This document shows, piece by piece, positions 1 through 8,390 of a DNA stretch of 49,392 nucleotides. Position numbers and translations under genes: made by a program. The first letter of the stretch is position 1, and each line of letters starts with the position of its first letter. Below the pieces are notes generated by a model. It had not been told where the DNA came from. It saw only the letters and a list, made by a program, of their open reading frames with translations, and made no database searches. This DNA comes from MGBC108787 sp964430695 (lineage in GTDB: Bacteria; Bacillota_I; Bacilli_A; RF39; UBA660), in NCBI GenBank assembly GCA_964430695.1, contig CAYSFO010000006.1, positions 1-49,392 of the forward strand. Direction: 5' to 3'.

Positions 1-1071
1 GACCACTTCAAAAAAATTATAAAATCCTATCGCGACTTGCCACTTTTGTATAATCAGTGGTGTACGATTGTGAGATGGGAAAAAACAACAAGGCCTTTCC
101 TAAGAAGCCGTGAGATTTTATGGCAAGAAGGACATACGATGCATGCGAGCAAAGAAGAAGCTTTAGAAGAAACAAAACGTATGTTTAAAGTATATGAAGA
201 TTTTCAAAAAGAATATTTAGCTTTACCAGTCATCGTTGGGAAAAAGACCGAAAAAGAAAAATTTGCTGGAGCAGAAGAAACATATACCATTGAAGCCATG
301 ATGTATGATGGTGTTGCCTTACAAAATGGAACAAGTCATTACTTTGGTCAAGGATTTGCGAAAGCTTTTGGCATTGAATTTTTAAACAAGGAAAATAAAC
401 TAGAAAATCCTTATCAAACAAGTTGGGGATGTACAACCCGTATGATTGGAGCCATTATTATGACCCATAGTGATGATCATGGACTTGTTTTGCCTCCTAA
501 AATCGCTCCAATAAAAGTAAACTTAATTCCAATTGGCAATGATGAAAATGTTGTAAATAAAATAAAAGAAATCAAAAGCGAGTTAGAAGAGAAAAATATA
601 ACAACGAATATAGACGATTCAGATAAATCCCCAGGATTTAAATTTGCAGAATCTGAAGTAAAAGGATATCCAATTCGTTTAGAGTTAGGAAGTCGTGATT
701 TTGAAGCAGGAAACGTAACATTAGTACGCCGTGATACGTTAGAGAAAATAAACGTCTCATTTGATGAAATTATGCCAAAAATAGAAGAATTATTAGAAGA
801 AATTCAAAATAACTTATACAATCGTGCTTTAAAAAGACGAAATAGTATGTTACATACGGCAAATACGTATGATGAATTTAAAACAATAGCAAAAGAAAAA
901 CCTGGATTTATTAAAATAAATTGGTGTGGAAATCAAGAATGTGAAGATAAAATCAAAGAAGAAACAGGCTTAAAATCCCGTTGTATTATTGAAGGGGAAG
1001 ATGCAGATGGCAATTGTATCTGCTGTGGTAAAAAAGGAATTCATAAAATTTACTTTGGTAAACAATACTAG
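1..1071 (+). CDS. proS: Prolyl-tRNA synthetase, archaeal/eukaryotic-type, 5' truncated by window
   Basis: Charges tRNA-Pro with proline in the cytoplasm. The frame is open from base 1 and the text before the first possible start (TTG at 37) already reads as synthetase, so the true start lies outside the window; 356 codons are visible. Seen: the class II motif 2 stretch around NQWCTIVRWE and RPFLRSREILWQEGHT, motif 3 TSWGCTTRMIGAIIMTHSDD, an anticodon-binding domain, and a C-terminal Cys-rich zinc-binding part (CGNQEC and CICC) ending in the usual aromatic KIYFGKQY. This layout is the archaeal/eukaryotic ProRS class without an editing insertion, also found in some Bacilli and Mollicutes. spoIVB follows. 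Confidence 0.96.
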   Translation, partial: DHFKKIIKSYRDLPLLYNQWCTIVRWEKTTRPFLRSREILWQEGHTMHASKEEALEETKRMFKVYEDFQKEYLALPVIVGKKTEKEKFAGAEETYTIEAMMYDGVALQNGTSHYFGQGFAKAFGIEFLNKENKLENPYQTSWGCTTRMIGAIIMTHSDDHGLVLPPKIAPIKVNLIPIGNDENVVNKIKEIKSELEEKNITTNIDDSDKSPGFKFAESEVKGYPIRLELGSRDFEAGNVTLVRRDTLEKINVSFDEIMPKIEELLEEIQNNLYNRALKRRNSMLHTANTYDEFKTIAKEKPGFIKINWCGNQECEDKIKEETGLKSRCIIEGEDADGNCICCGKKGIHKIYFGKQY

Positions 1072-1152
1072 CAATAATTGGAAATAACCAATTATTGTTT
1101 TTATTTTGTTCTGCTAAAAAACCATACTACTATTAGTAAGGTGTTGAGAGTT

Positions 1153-2127
1153 ATGAAGAAAATAAAGACAATATTGATAACAATTTTAATGTTTTTTCCA
1201 GGATTCGTATATGCCTATTCAAACAGAATCATTGTTGGAGGTCAAAATATTGGAATCAATATAGAAAGCAATGGTGTATTAGTTGTAGGATTTTATAAAA
1301 TCGACGGAAAAATAGCAGAAAGCAATCCCTCTATGCAAGTAGGAGATTATATAACCAAAGTAGGAAAAACAACAATAAATAATATTAATGAATTAACAAA
1401 TGCAATAGAAACAAATATGACAAATAATCAAGTAGTATTAACATACAATCGTAATGGAAAAGAATTAAAATCTACATTAACATTAATTGAACAAGATAAA
1501 ATTTATAAAACAGGATTATATGTCAAAGATAGTATTACAGGGATAGGAACATTAACCTATATTGATCCAGAAACTAAAATATTTGGTTCTCTAGGTCATG
1601 AAATTATTGAAGCTAACAGTAATCAAAAAATTGAAGTAAGAACAGGTACGATATTTAATAGTGTTATTACAGGCATTAACAAAAGTACAGATGGTTCCCC
1701 TGGCGAAAAAAAAGCAAAATTTAATAACATGACTGTCTATGGTAGTATTACCAAAAATACAAAATACGGTCTATTTGGAAACTATACAAGCAAACTACCA
1801 GAAGGATTAACTTTGGATGTAGCGACGAAAGAAGATGTAAAAATTGGAAAAGCTACAATTCTTACCGTATTAAATGGGGAAGAAATAAAAGAATATGAGA
1901 TTAATATTACTAAAATAAATGAATACAACAAAATTAAAAATATCTTTTTTGAAATAACGGACCAAGAACTATTAGATAAAACAGGAGGAATTGTCCAGGG
2001 AATGAGTGGTAGCCCTATTATACAAAATAATAAAATTATTGGGGCAGTTACTCATGTTATTGTAGATAATGTAAAAACAGGATATGGAATATTCATTACT
2101 ACGATGCTAGAAGAAGGCGAAAGTTAA
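1153..2127 (+). CDS. spoIVB: SpoIVB-type serine peptidase (S55 family)
   Basis: Sporulation signalling protease; in Bacillus it is secreted from the forespore and cleaves SpoIVFA to activate pro-sigma-K processing. The frame stays open to 1078, but ATG 1153 follows an AAGGTG and gives a clean signal sequence or anchor (MKKIKTILITILMFFPGFVYA), so I start there (324 aa). Seen: PDZ-like region around residues 40-110; the S55 catalytic positions fit H149 in GSLGHE, D270 in EITDQE and S285 in GMSGSP, with spacing close to the Bacillus enzyme. The C-terminus (IGAVTHVIVDNVKTGYGIFI) matches the family strongly. It is shorter than the Bacillus protein (about 425 aa), mostly at the N-terminus. Monocistronic, ended by the hairpin at 2155-2181. 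Confidence 0.93.
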   Translation: MKKIKTILITILMFFPGFVYAYSNRIIVGGQNIGINIESNGVLVVGFYKIDGKIAESNPSMQVGDYITKVGKTTINNINELTNAIETNMTNNQVVLTYNRNGKELKSTLTLIEQDKIYKTGLYVKDSITGIGTLTYIDPETKIFGSLGHEIIEANSNQKIEVRTGTIFNSVITGINKSTDGSPGEKKAKFNNMTVYGSITKNTKYGLFGNYTSKLPEGLTLDVATKEDVKIGKATILTVLNGEEIKEYEINITKINEYNKIKNIFFEITDQELLDKTGGIVQGMSGSPIIQNNKIIGAVTHVIVDNVKTGYGIFITTMLEEGES

Positions 2128-2154
2128 TTTTAATCATAAGAAATTAAAAAGAAG

Positions 2155-2181
2155 AAATGTCACAAACTGACATTTTTTTTA
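2155..2181 (+). terminator. Rho-independent terminator after spoIVB
   Basis: AAATGTC (2155-2161) pairs with GACATTT (2169-2175) around a 7-base loop and is followed by a T run. It separates spoIVB from the SPOR-radC-mre operon. Confidence 0.85.
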
Positions 2182-2216
2182 CTGTTTCTTTGCTATAACC
2201 AAAACAGGTGATTTAT

Positions 2217-2642
2217 ATGAAAAAAAATTTAAAAGTCATTCTTTTTTCCTGTGTAATAGGTACAGTTCTTGCAACGGTATTCTTTTTAAATATTAAAGAA
2301 AAAGCCGAAGCTAAAAATAGAGAAATTGCCTATGCTTTTCAAGTCGGCGTATTTAAAAGTGAACAAAATGCAGAGAATATAAAAAATAATTATTCTTTTG
2401 CCAAAGTCGTAAAAGATTCGGAGTACTATCGAGTTTTTATCGGAATAACTTCATCTAACAAAGAAACCTTAGAAAAGATATTTGAAAATAAGGGATATAA
2501 TTATTATGTAAAAGAAATATCTATCCCTGAAGAAACACTAAATGAAATAAAAAAATATGATACATTATTTGCAAAAACAAGTGAAGAAAACAAAGGATTT
2601 GTGATTCGAAATATGTTAGAAAGCCTACCAGATGAATTATAA
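2217..2642 (+). CDS. SPOR-domain membrane-anchored protein
   Basis: Small anchored protein (141 aa). An AGGTG at 2206-2210 points to ATG 2217 rather than the GTG at 2208. Residues about 6-25 form one membrane segment, after which the chain should lie outside the membrane. Residues about 38-100 (AFQVGVFKSEQNAE...YYRVFIGI...YYVKEI) show the beta-alpha-beta pattern of SPOR domains, which bind denuded glycan in septal or spore-cortex peptidoglycan. A role in envelope or spore-wall work fits the neighbouring spoIVB and mre genes but is inferred. Its 3' end overlaps radC by 11 bases, so the two are probably translationally coupled. Confidence 0.75.
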   Translation: MKKNLKVILFSCVIGTVLATVFFLNIKEKAEAKNREIAYAFQVGVFKSEQNAENIKNNYSFAKVVKDSEYYRVFIGITSSNKETLEKIFENKGYNYYVKEISIPEETLNEIKKYDTLFAKTSEENKGFVIRNMLESLPDEL

Positions 2643-3312
2643 AATAAAAGATTTACCAATAGATGAAAGACCACGGGAAAAATTAAAAATAAAAGGAGCA
2701 GATGCTCTATCCAACGAAGAATTGATTGCAATTATCTTAAGATGTGGGAATAAAGAAGAATCTGTAAAAGATCTAGCCATTCGTTTAGTAAAAAATCTAA
2801 ATCATTTTCATGACCTAAATACAATTTCTTATAATGATTTAATTCAAATAAAAGGAATAAAAGAAGCCAAAGCGATTTCTCTTTTAGCATCCATTGAACT
2901 AGGCAAAAGATTAGTGGTTCCAAGTTCCATAATCAAACAAAAAATAAGGAGTGCGGAAGATTTATATTCTTTATTTCGTTTAAAAATACTTAATGTAAAA
3001 CAAGAAAAATTATTCGCAGTATTCTTAAATACCAAAAATGAAATTATCAATTACGAAACCATTTTTATTGGAACGCAAAACCAAAGTATTACCCATCCAA
3101 GAGAAATATTTAATGCAGCCATCAAAAATAGTGCCATGAAAATCATTTTAATTCATAACCATCCAACAAATGATGTAACTCCTAGTGAAGAAGATATAAC
3201 ATTTACAAACAATATTAAAGAGATAGGAGATCTATTAAAAATTCCTTTAATTGATCATTTAATTATTGGGGAAAATAATTTTTTTAGTTTTTTTGACCAT
3301 CATATGCTTTAA
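2632..3312 (+). CDS. radC: RadC/YsxA family JAB-domain protein
   Basis: Full-length RadC (226 aa). N-terminal helix-hairpin-helix part at residues about 65-94 (LIQIKGIKEAKAISLLASIE); C-terminal JAB/MPN metalloprotein domain with H175-N-H177-P and Asp181 of the family's HNHP-x2-D signature, here HNHPTND instead of the common HNHPSGD. The family was once linked to DNA repair, but its actual function is not established. It starts inside the preceding gene and opens the block that in Bacillus runs radC-mreB-mreC-mreD; here mreB is missing and mreC follows after 39 bases. Confidence 0.95.
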   Translation: MNYKIKDLPIDERPREKLKIKGADALSNEELIAIILRCGNKEESVKDLAIRLVKNLNHFHDLNTISYNDLIQIKGIKEAKAISLLASIELGKRLVVPSSIIKQKIRSAEDLYSLFRLKILNVKQEKLFAVFLNTKNEIINYETIFIGTQNQSITHPREIFNAAIKNSAMKIILIHNHPTNDVTPSEEDITFTNNIKEIGDLLKIPLIDHLIIGENNFFSFFDHHML

Positions 3313-3351
3313 AATTATAAATTCATTCCATACTAGTAATAGGTGAGGTAT

Positions 3352-4020
3352 ATGACCAAAAAAGGAAGAATTCTTTTCTATAGTTTACTTATTGCTGCTT
3401 TTTTATTAAAAGAAGAAATCTATGGTTTGCTTCTGCGTAATACGGCATTTGCTAAACAAGAAAATTCCATTTGTAACATTCAAAATAAAAATATAGAAGA
3501 AAAATACCAAGAGCTTACCAATGCCTATCAATTTACAGATACTGTTCCTTACCATTTGGAATATTCAAAAGTTTTATATCAAGACATTTATAGTTTAAAA
3601 AATGGGATTACCATTTATAAAGGAAAGGAAAATAAAATCCAAGAAAAAAATTTAGTCATTAACGAACAAGGATTAGTTGGAATCATTTCAAAAGTCAACA
3701 AAAATAGTAGTGAAGTAGATTTATTATTGAATGAAAATTTGAATCTATCAGTAAAAATCAATGATAGTTATGGAATATTAAAATATAAAAACAAAGAATT
3801 AATTGTGGAAGGAATGAATAATAAGAGCGAATTAAAAGAAAATGATTTTGTTTATACGAGCGATTTATCGATTTATCCAGAAAATGTTTTAATAGGGGTA
3901 GTTGCCGAAATAGAGTATGATCATTATGAAATCGAAAAAAGGATTAAAGTAACACCAGCAGTAGACTTTGAAAAAATAAAATATGTAAGTATTATTACCG
4001 ACTTACGAGGTGTAGAATGA
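3352..4020 (+). CDS. mreC: Rod-shape determining protein MreC
   Basis: Scaffold of the cell-elongation complex, on the outer face of the membrane. ATG 3352 follows AGGTGAGG (3341-3348), so the GTG at 3343 is rejected; 222 aa. One N-terminal membrane anchor (residues about 6-22), a short helical stretch, then the two small beta-barrel subdomains typical of MreC; recognisable segments are NEQGLVGIISKVNKNSSEVDLL and ENVLIGVVAEIEYD. Shorter than the Bacillus protein (290 aa), with the coiled coil reduced. Overlaps mreD by four bases (ATGA). Confidence 0.88.
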   Translation: MTKKGRILFYSLLIAAFLLKEEIYGLLLRNTAFAKQENSICNIQNKNIEEKYQELTNAYQFTDTVPYHLEYSKVLYQDIYSLKNGITIYKGKENKIQEKNLVINEQGLVGIISKVNKNSSEVDLLLNENLNLSVKINDSYGILKYKNKELIVEGMNNKSELKENDFVYTSDLSIYPENVLIGVVAEIEYDHYEIEKRIKVTPAVDFEKIKYVSIITDLRGVE

Positions 4021-4391
4021 TTTTGTTCTATATTTTATTAGATATTTGTTTTTATAATTGTACCCCTTGGAAAACAAATCTTATTTTACTTTCTTTCCTA
4101 GAGAAAAAAGAAAATCATTTTCTTTATTTTTTTAGTATCCTTCTTTTAGATCTATGCTTAAAGTTTTATGGAAAATTGCTTCTAATCATTCTTCTATTAT
4201 TTTTTCTAAATAAAAAAATAAAAATATCCTATCAAAAGAAAATATCTTTAATAATCCGTTTTCTCATTCTTTACGCTTGTTTCCAAATCCTAACCCTTAT
4301 CCTTTTTAAAAAAATTACGCTTGTTGTAAGTGGCTTACTCATCAATTTATTCTTTCTCTTCCTTAGTACTAAAAATAAAAAAACAGCATAA
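4017..4391 (+). CDS. mreD: MreD-like membrane protein
   Basis: Very hydrophobic 124-aa protein with about four membrane segments, starting in the ATGA overlap with mreC. The sequence is too divergent to identify by motif; the call rests on hydrophobic pattern, length and the mreC-mreD order kept in most rod-shaped bacteria. MreD normally has five or six segments and about 165 residues, so this is a reduced version. It would work with MreC in the elongasome. Confidence 0.7.
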   Translation: MILFYILLDICFYNCTPWKTNLILLSFLEKKENHFLYFFSILLLDLCLKFYGKLLLIILLLFFLNKKIKISYQKKISLIIRFLILYACFQILTLILFKKITLVVSGLLINLFFLFLSTKNKKTA

Positions 4392-4412
4392 AATTTTTTA
4401 GGTGATAATCGT

Positions 4413-5033
4413 ATGGATAGTTTAATATTAGATGCCCAAAATAGAATAAAAGCCAAACGTCATCATTTGGTGAATGAGAATCATAAAAAAGAAGGAAAAC
4501 CATCGAAATACATCTCGAATCTTTTTTCAAGAACACTTTTAAGTGTCATTTTAGTTCTGCTCTGTGCCATCTATATTAATTTAGACGATAAAAACCTTAT
4601 TAATTTTAATAATAAATTTTTTAATGAAACCTTAGCTTTTACCAAAATAAATAATTTATATGCAAAATATTTTGGTAACATTATCCCAGAAAAAATAAAT
4701 AAAACGGTACCCGTTTTTGAAAATGGTAAAAATTATACAAATATAGAAAATATAGATCATTCTTACAAATTGCAATTAAATTCAAATATTTTTAATTTTT
4801 TAGAAAGTGGTGTCGTTGTATTTATTGGAGACAAAGAAAATTTAGGAAAAACAATCATTGTCCAAGGAATTGATGGTGTAGATATTTGGTATTCGAACTT
4901 AGAAAATGTAAATTTGACCATGTATGATTATGTAGAAAAAGAAAGTATTGTAGGGGAATTTAAAGAGAACAGTGCCATTTTAACATTTATGGAAAATGGT
5001 GAATATAAAAGCTATGAAAACTATCTTTCCTAA
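4413..5033 (+). CDS. spoIVFA: SpoIVFA-like membrane protein
   Basis: In Bacillus, SpoIVFA holds and inhibits the intramembrane protease SpoIVFB at the outer forespore membrane and is cut by SpoIVB. This 206-aa product has a basic cytoplasmic N-terminus (residues 1-38), one membrane segment (about 39-57) and an extracytoplasmic C-terminal part (about 115-206) resembling a degenerate LytM/M23 fold (GKTIIVQGIDGVDIWYSNLENV) without the zinc ligands, as in SpoIVFA. Identity rests on this layout and on position directly before spoIVFB, with which it overlaps. An AGGTGATAATCG precedes ATG 4413. Confidence 0.82.
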   Translation: MDSLILDAQNRIKAKRHHLVNENHKKEGKPSKYISNLFSRTLLSVILVLLCAIYINLDDKNLINFNNKFFNETLAFTKINNLYAKYFGNIIPEKINKTVPVFENGKNYTNIENIDHSYKLQLNSNIFNFLESGVVVFIGDKENLGKTIIVQGIDGVDIWYSNLENVNLTMYDYVEKESIVGEFKENSAILTFMENGEYKSYENYLS

Positions 5034-5793
5034 ATTTAAAATAAATAGCATTACGTATTTAATCTTTTTAAGTTTTTTATTAACCGGATTTATTAAAAAT
5101 ATCCTAATTATATTTATAATTATTCTCTTTCATGAACTAGGACACATCTTCTTTTTAAAATGTTTTAAATATGAAATAGAAAAAGTAGAAATTTTTCCTT
5201 TTGGAGGAGTGACAACAACAAATAAATATATTAATTCTCCTATCAATAAAGATATCATTATCTATTTAGGAGGAGCGTTCTTTCAAATGATTTTATATTT
5301 TCTCTTTTGGACTTTTAGTACCTATGGAATCATTAACGAAAATACATATTCTCTTTTTAAAATGTATAATCAAAGTATTCTACTATTTAATTTATTGCCT
5401 ATCAAACCCTTAGATGGGGGAGAAATTGTTCTTTTAATTATTCAAAAACACGTTCCTTATTCCAAATCTCTTTCCATTTCAAATGCAATCTCTATTCTTT
5501 TTTTAATTCTGTTTCTTCTTTATAATATCCATAGCAATTTAAATAATTATGTAATTATAAGCTTTTTGCTTTATAAAACGATTTATTTTTTTCAAAAAAA
5601 GAAATTTTATCAAAATAAATTTTTATTAGAAAGATATATGCATAACTTACCCTTTAGAAAAATTGAGCATAATATAAAGCAAAGTACAGAACTTTTAAAA
5701 AAAGAAACACTTCATTTTTTTAAAGAAAAAAATAAATACATGCATGAAAGAGAGATTTTAAAGAGAAAATTTGACATTCATACATATTTTTGA
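5014..5793 (+). CDS. spoIVFB: SpoIVFB site-2 intramembrane metalloprotease
   Basis: M50B protease that removes the membrane-binding pro-sequence of sigma-K in Bacillus mother cells. Seen: HELGH in the second membrane segment (residues 40-44), the FPFGG loop, and NLLPIKPLDGG with the third zinc ligand Asp at about 134; both sites sit three residues earlier than in the Bacillus protein (H43, D137), which supports ATG 5014 over the in-frame ATG at 4996. The C-terminal KFLLERY...HTYF part matches the cytoplasmic CBS-side tail. It overlaps spoIVFA by 20 bases. Which pro-sigma it cuts here is unclear, because the SigK-like genes downstream have no hydrophobic pro-sequence. Confidence 0.94.
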   Translation: MKTIFPKFKINSITYLIFLSFLLTGFIKNILIIFIIILFHELGHIFFLKCFKYEIEKVEIFPFGGVTTTNKYINSPINKDIIIYLGGAFFQMILYFLFWTFSTYGIINENTYSLFKMYNQSILLFNLLPIKPLDGGEIVLLIIQKHVPYSKSLSISNAISILFLILFLLYNIHSNLNNYVIISFLLYKTIYFFQKKKFYQNKFLLERYMHNLPFRKIEHNIKQSTELLKKETLHFFKEKNKYMHEREILKRKFDIHTYF

Positions 5794-5799
5794 TAAAAT
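5771..5799 (+). promoter_or_regulatory. Sigma-A type promoter of the rplU operon
   Basis: TTGACA at 5771-5776, 17-base spacer, TAAAAT at 5794-5799. It lies in the last codons of spoIVFB and would start the leader RNA ahead of rplU. Confidence 0.8.
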
Positions 5800-5805
5800 T
5801 TATAA

Positions 5806-5894
5806 CGTTTGGAAGGGCTTTCCTTTCTAAAACCGCATGGAAAAGGTTGAAAACTTTTTAAGTACCTTAACAGCGTGTCTTAAAACAAAAAAAG
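5806..5894 (+). ncRNA. Ribosomal protein L21 leader (probable autoregulatory 5' UTR)
   Basis: About 90 untranslated bases between a strong promoter and rplU, with a GGAA...TTCC hairpin, paired AAAGG/CTTT segments and a conserved-looking AGTACCTTAACAGCGTGTCTT segment. Firmicutes rplU transcripts carry an L21 leader in this position. I recognise it by place and general structure, not by a covariance match. Confidence 0.55.
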
Positions 5895-5904
5895 GAGGTA
5901 GGAA

Positions 5905-6207
5905 ATGAAAGCTATATTTGCAACAGGTGGAAAACAATATTATGTATCTGAAGGAGATGTCATCTACGTTGAAAAATTAAATGAAGCAACAGGTAGCGAT
6001 ATTACATTTACCGATGTTTTATTTGTAGATGGTAAGGCTGGTTCTCCTTATGTAAAAGGTGCAAAGGTAACATGTACAGTAGAAAAACATGGTCGCCAAA
6101 AAAAGATTGTTGTTTTCAAATATAAACCTAAAAAGAAATATCGTAATAAACAAGGACATAGACAACCTTATACAAAATTAGTTGTTAAAAAAATTGAAGT
6201 TAAGTAA
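5905..6207 (+). CDS. rplU: 50S ribosomal protein L21
   Basis: Full-length L21 (100 aa; the family is about 102), a 23S rRNA-binding protein of the large subunit. Signature segments: MKAIFATGGKQYYVSEGD at the start, KVTCTVEKHGRQKKIVVFKYKPKKKYRNKQGHRQP in the basic core. A strong AAAGGAGG lies 8 bases before ATG. prp starts 2 bases after its stop. Confidence 0.98.
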   Translation: MKAIFATGGKQYYVSEGDVIYVEKLNEATGSDITFTDVLFVDGKAGSPYVKGAKVTCTVEKHGRQKKIVVFKYKPKKKYRNKQGHRQPYTKLVVKKIEVK

Positions 6208-6209
6208 TT

Positions 6210-6515
6210 ATGATTAAAGTAAAAATCGAAAAAAATAAAAATTTTATAGAGCATATTAAGATAAGTGGACATTCTGGATATGCAGAAGCTGGCTATGATA
6301 TTGTATGTAGTGCTGTATCAAGTGTAGTGACTACATCCATAAATGCAATTTTGTCTTTTAAAGAGACAATACAAGTAAAAGATGACGGAAATGTACTAGA
6401 AATTCACGTTTTGGAACATGATGCCATTACAGATAAACTAATATGCAATATGATAAATCTTTTAAAAGAAATTGAAAGACAATACAAAGAAAATATTAAA
6501 TTGGAAGGAGAATAA
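6210..6515 (+). CDS. prp: Ribosomal-processing cysteine protease Prp
   Basis: 101-aa cysteine protease that trims the N-terminal extension of L27. Catalytic pair His21 (SGHSGYA) and Cys33 (DIVCSAVSS) are both present with the family spacing. Placed between rplU and rpmA as in all organisms that use this processing. Its substrate, with the matching cleavage site, is the next gene. Confidence 0.95.
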   Translation: MIKVKIEKNKNFIEHIKISGHSGYAEAGYDIVCSAVSSVVTTSINAILSFKETIQVKDDGNVLEIHVLEHDAITDKLICNMINLLKEIERQYKENIKLEGE

Positions 6516-6518
6516 CGA

Positions 6519-6803
6519 ATGTTAAAATTTATGTTTAATTTACAACGTTTTGCTCATATTAAAGCCCAAGGTTCTACAAAAAACGGCCGTGATAGTGCTG
6601 GTAGAAGACTAGGTGCAAAAGCAAGCGATGGCGAATTTGTAAGTGCTGGTTCTATTCTATATCGCCAAAGAGGAACAAAAATTTATCCAGGAACAAATGT
6701 TGGAATGGGTAAAGACCACACTCTATTTGCTAAAATAGATGGCGTTGTTAAATTTGAAAGATTAGGAAGAGATAAAAAGAAAGTAAGCGTATACGAAAAG
6801 TAA
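6519..6803 (+). CDS. rpmA: 50S ribosomal protein L27 with Prp-cleaved leader
   Basis: 94-aa L27, located near the peptidyl transferase centre. The first 11 residues (MLKFMFNLQRF) are an extension ending in the Phe after which Prp cuts, giving a mature AHIKAQGSTKNGRDS N-terminus; the flexible mature N-terminus reaches the tRNA acceptor ends. Three bases separate it from prp. No clear terminator follows. Confidence 0.98.
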   Translation: MLKFMFNLQRFAHIKAQGSTKNGRDSAGRRLGAKASDGEFVSAGSILYRQRGTKIYPGTNVGMGKDHTLFAKIDGVVKFERLGRDKKKVSVYEK

Positions 6804-6830
6804 GCGCTTTTTAAATGTATAAGAATAAAT

Positions 6831-6859
6831 TTGACATAAGAACCAATAAGTAGTATCAT
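6831..6859 (+). promoter_or_regulatory. Promoter of the 6951 gene
   Basis: TTGACA at 6831-6836, exact 17-base spacer, TATCAT at 6854-6859. It makes a transcript with a structured 5' leader of about 85 bases. Confidence 0.75.
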
Positions 6860-6862
6860 ACT

Positions 6863-6943
6863 CCTTAATTAAGGGGTATTAGTGTGAAAAATAGTATTTC
6901 ACTAATATTAGTTGTATTAAAAAAAGGTATATCCCCATTAAGG
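6863..6943 (+). promoter_or_regulatory. Structured 5' leader predicted to cover the ribosome binding site
   Basis: CCTTAAT (6863-6869) is complementary to ATTAAGG (6937-6943), which holds most of the AAGGTGG ribosome binding site; GGGG (6873-6876) pairs with CCCC (6933-6936); inside lies GTGAAA (6884-6889) against TTTCAC (6897-6902). Together they form a long hairpin that would block translation of the gene at 6951 until opened. The ligand or trigger is unknown; no known riboswitch class is recognised. Confidence 0.5.
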
Positions 6944-6950
6944 TGGTTTT

Positions 6951-7685
6951 ATGGAAAAAAGATTATCGATATTAATGAATAAAATAAGGGTAATTTGTGA
7001 ATTTAATTATGTTAAAAAGGCAATAGATGAAATCAAAAAATTTGATAAAGAACATTATATAGAAACGAGTAGCAAAGAAGAATATGACCAATTATATAAT
7101 GAATTTAATATCTTATATATTTTAATAAATGGAAAACAAGATGATATAGCAAAACTTTATCAAAAACAAGACGATGAAATTACTAGACATAGAAAAAATA
7201 TGCTTGGATATGCATTAGTAGTACTGAATTTGAATGAATGGAATGAATATAAAAAGGATGTATTAACTACAGAAAAAAATTATCAAAGAATTATTTTAAA
7301 ACTAGAAGAGAAAGGAATTTCTATTCATAATCCCAAAAATGAAAAATATATAGAATTGTTATCAAATTGTATAAAAGCAATTGAAAAAAAATATAATAAT
7401 CAAATAAATAAAGAAGATATACCATTCATTATGCAACAAATAGCAACCCTATGTGAATACAATGAAGTAAAATTATCTATGCAAGAAATAGAAGCTCAAG
7501 CAGAACCAGGTGATAGAGTATATATTATCCTGGATTATTTCAAAAGGAAGCATTATATTTTAGAAGACTATAAAGATCAATTTAAGAAATTAGTTATTAA
7601 ACAAGGTGAACTGTATGAAAACTATCTTGAAGCAAGATTTTTAATATTTAATGAGTCTTATGAAGAAGCCAGAAAGGAAAGATAA
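6951..7685 (+). CDS. Hypothetical helical protein with internal duplication
   Basis: 244 aa, not recognised. Mostly charged helices, no signal peptide or membrane segment, so probably cytoplasmic. The two halves resemble each other: IRVICEFNYVKKAIDEI near residue 13 and IATLCEYNEVKLSMQEI near residue 168 are followed by similar YxxxxNEF/LYENYLEA stretches, which points to an ancient duplication of a helical unit. It sits between rpmA and trmB, in the interval where Bacillus has spo0B, but shows no histidine-phosphotransferase similarity. Expression may be controlled by the leader hairpin upstream. trmB follows 16 bases later. Confidence 0.7.
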   Translation: MEKRLSILMNKIRVICEFNYVKKAIDEIKKFDKEHYIETSSKEEYDQLYNEFNILYILINGKQDDIAKLYQKQDDEITRHRKNMLGYALVVLNLNEWNEYKKDVLTTEKNYQRIILKLEEKGISIHNPKNEKYIELLSNCIKAIEKKYNNQINKEDIPFIMQQIATLCEYNEVKLSMQEIEAQAEPGDRVYIILDYFKRKHYILEDYKDQFKKLVIKQGELYENYLEARFLIFNESYEEARKER

Positions 7686-7701
7686 AGTAAGAGGTGTAAA
7701 A

Positions 7702-8340
7702 ATGCGATATAACGTTGTAAAAGGAGCAAAACAAATTTTGGATAATAGTGAATTTGTCATTAAGAATCCTAGAGAATACAAAAATAAGTGGAGTAAAGTA
7801 TTTGGAAATAATAATCCTATCAATATAGAACTTGGAATGGGGAGAGGAATATTTATTATTGAGATGGCTAAACTTAATCCTAATAAAAATTTTATAGGAA
7901 TTGAACTAGATAGTTCTCAAACAGCTACTGCGATTAAAAATATTGGAACAAAGAAATTAAATAACTTAAAAATTATTTGTGGTGATGCTAGTAACATCAT
8001 TGATTATTTTGGAAAAGAAATAGATACTATTTATTTGACTTTTTCAGAACCATGGCCAAAAAAACAAGACGAAAAAAAGAGATTTACATCAATGAATTAT
8101 TTAAAGTTATATGATCGTATTTTCAAAAAAAACAAACACATTATCCTAAAAACAGATAATAAAATATTGTTTGCATCTTCTTTAGAAAATCTAAGTAAAT
8201 ATTGGTATACATTTGAGCGTGTGAGTTTAGATTTACATCATGATGAACGTAAAATACCCAATGTAATGACTGATTTTGAAGTACAGTATTATAAAGAGCA
8301 TCGTAACATTTATTATATAGATGCTACTTTTAAAGATTAA
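7702..8340 (+). CDS. trmB: tRNA (guanine-N7-)-methyltransferase TrmB
   Basis: Adds m7G46 to tRNA using S-adenosylmethionine. AGAGGTG before ATG 7702 fixes the start (212 aa) and rejects the in-frame ATG at 7651 inside the previous gene. Seen: SAM-binding IELGMGRGIFIIEMA (residues about 42-56), NFIGIELD, and the catalytic FSEPWPKKQDEKKRF loop, where the family usually has FSDPWPKKRHxKRR. The C-terminal MTDFEVQY is also typical. It is probably cotranscribed with the gene before it. Confidence 0.95.
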   Translation: MRYNVVKGAKQILDNSEFVIKNPREYKNKWSKVFGNNNPINIELGMGRGIFIIEMAKLNPNKNFIGIELDSSQTATAIKNIGTKKLNNLKIICGDASNIIDYFGKEIDTIYLTFSEPWPKKQDEKKRFTSMNYLKLYDRIFKKNKHIILKTDNKILFASSLENLSKYWYTFERVSLDLHHDERKIPNVMTDFEVQYYKEHRNIYYIDATFKD

Positions 8341-8390
8341 TATAAGAATTAGAAGAAATTTAATAATAAAGAACTTCAGGGAGGTTTTTT

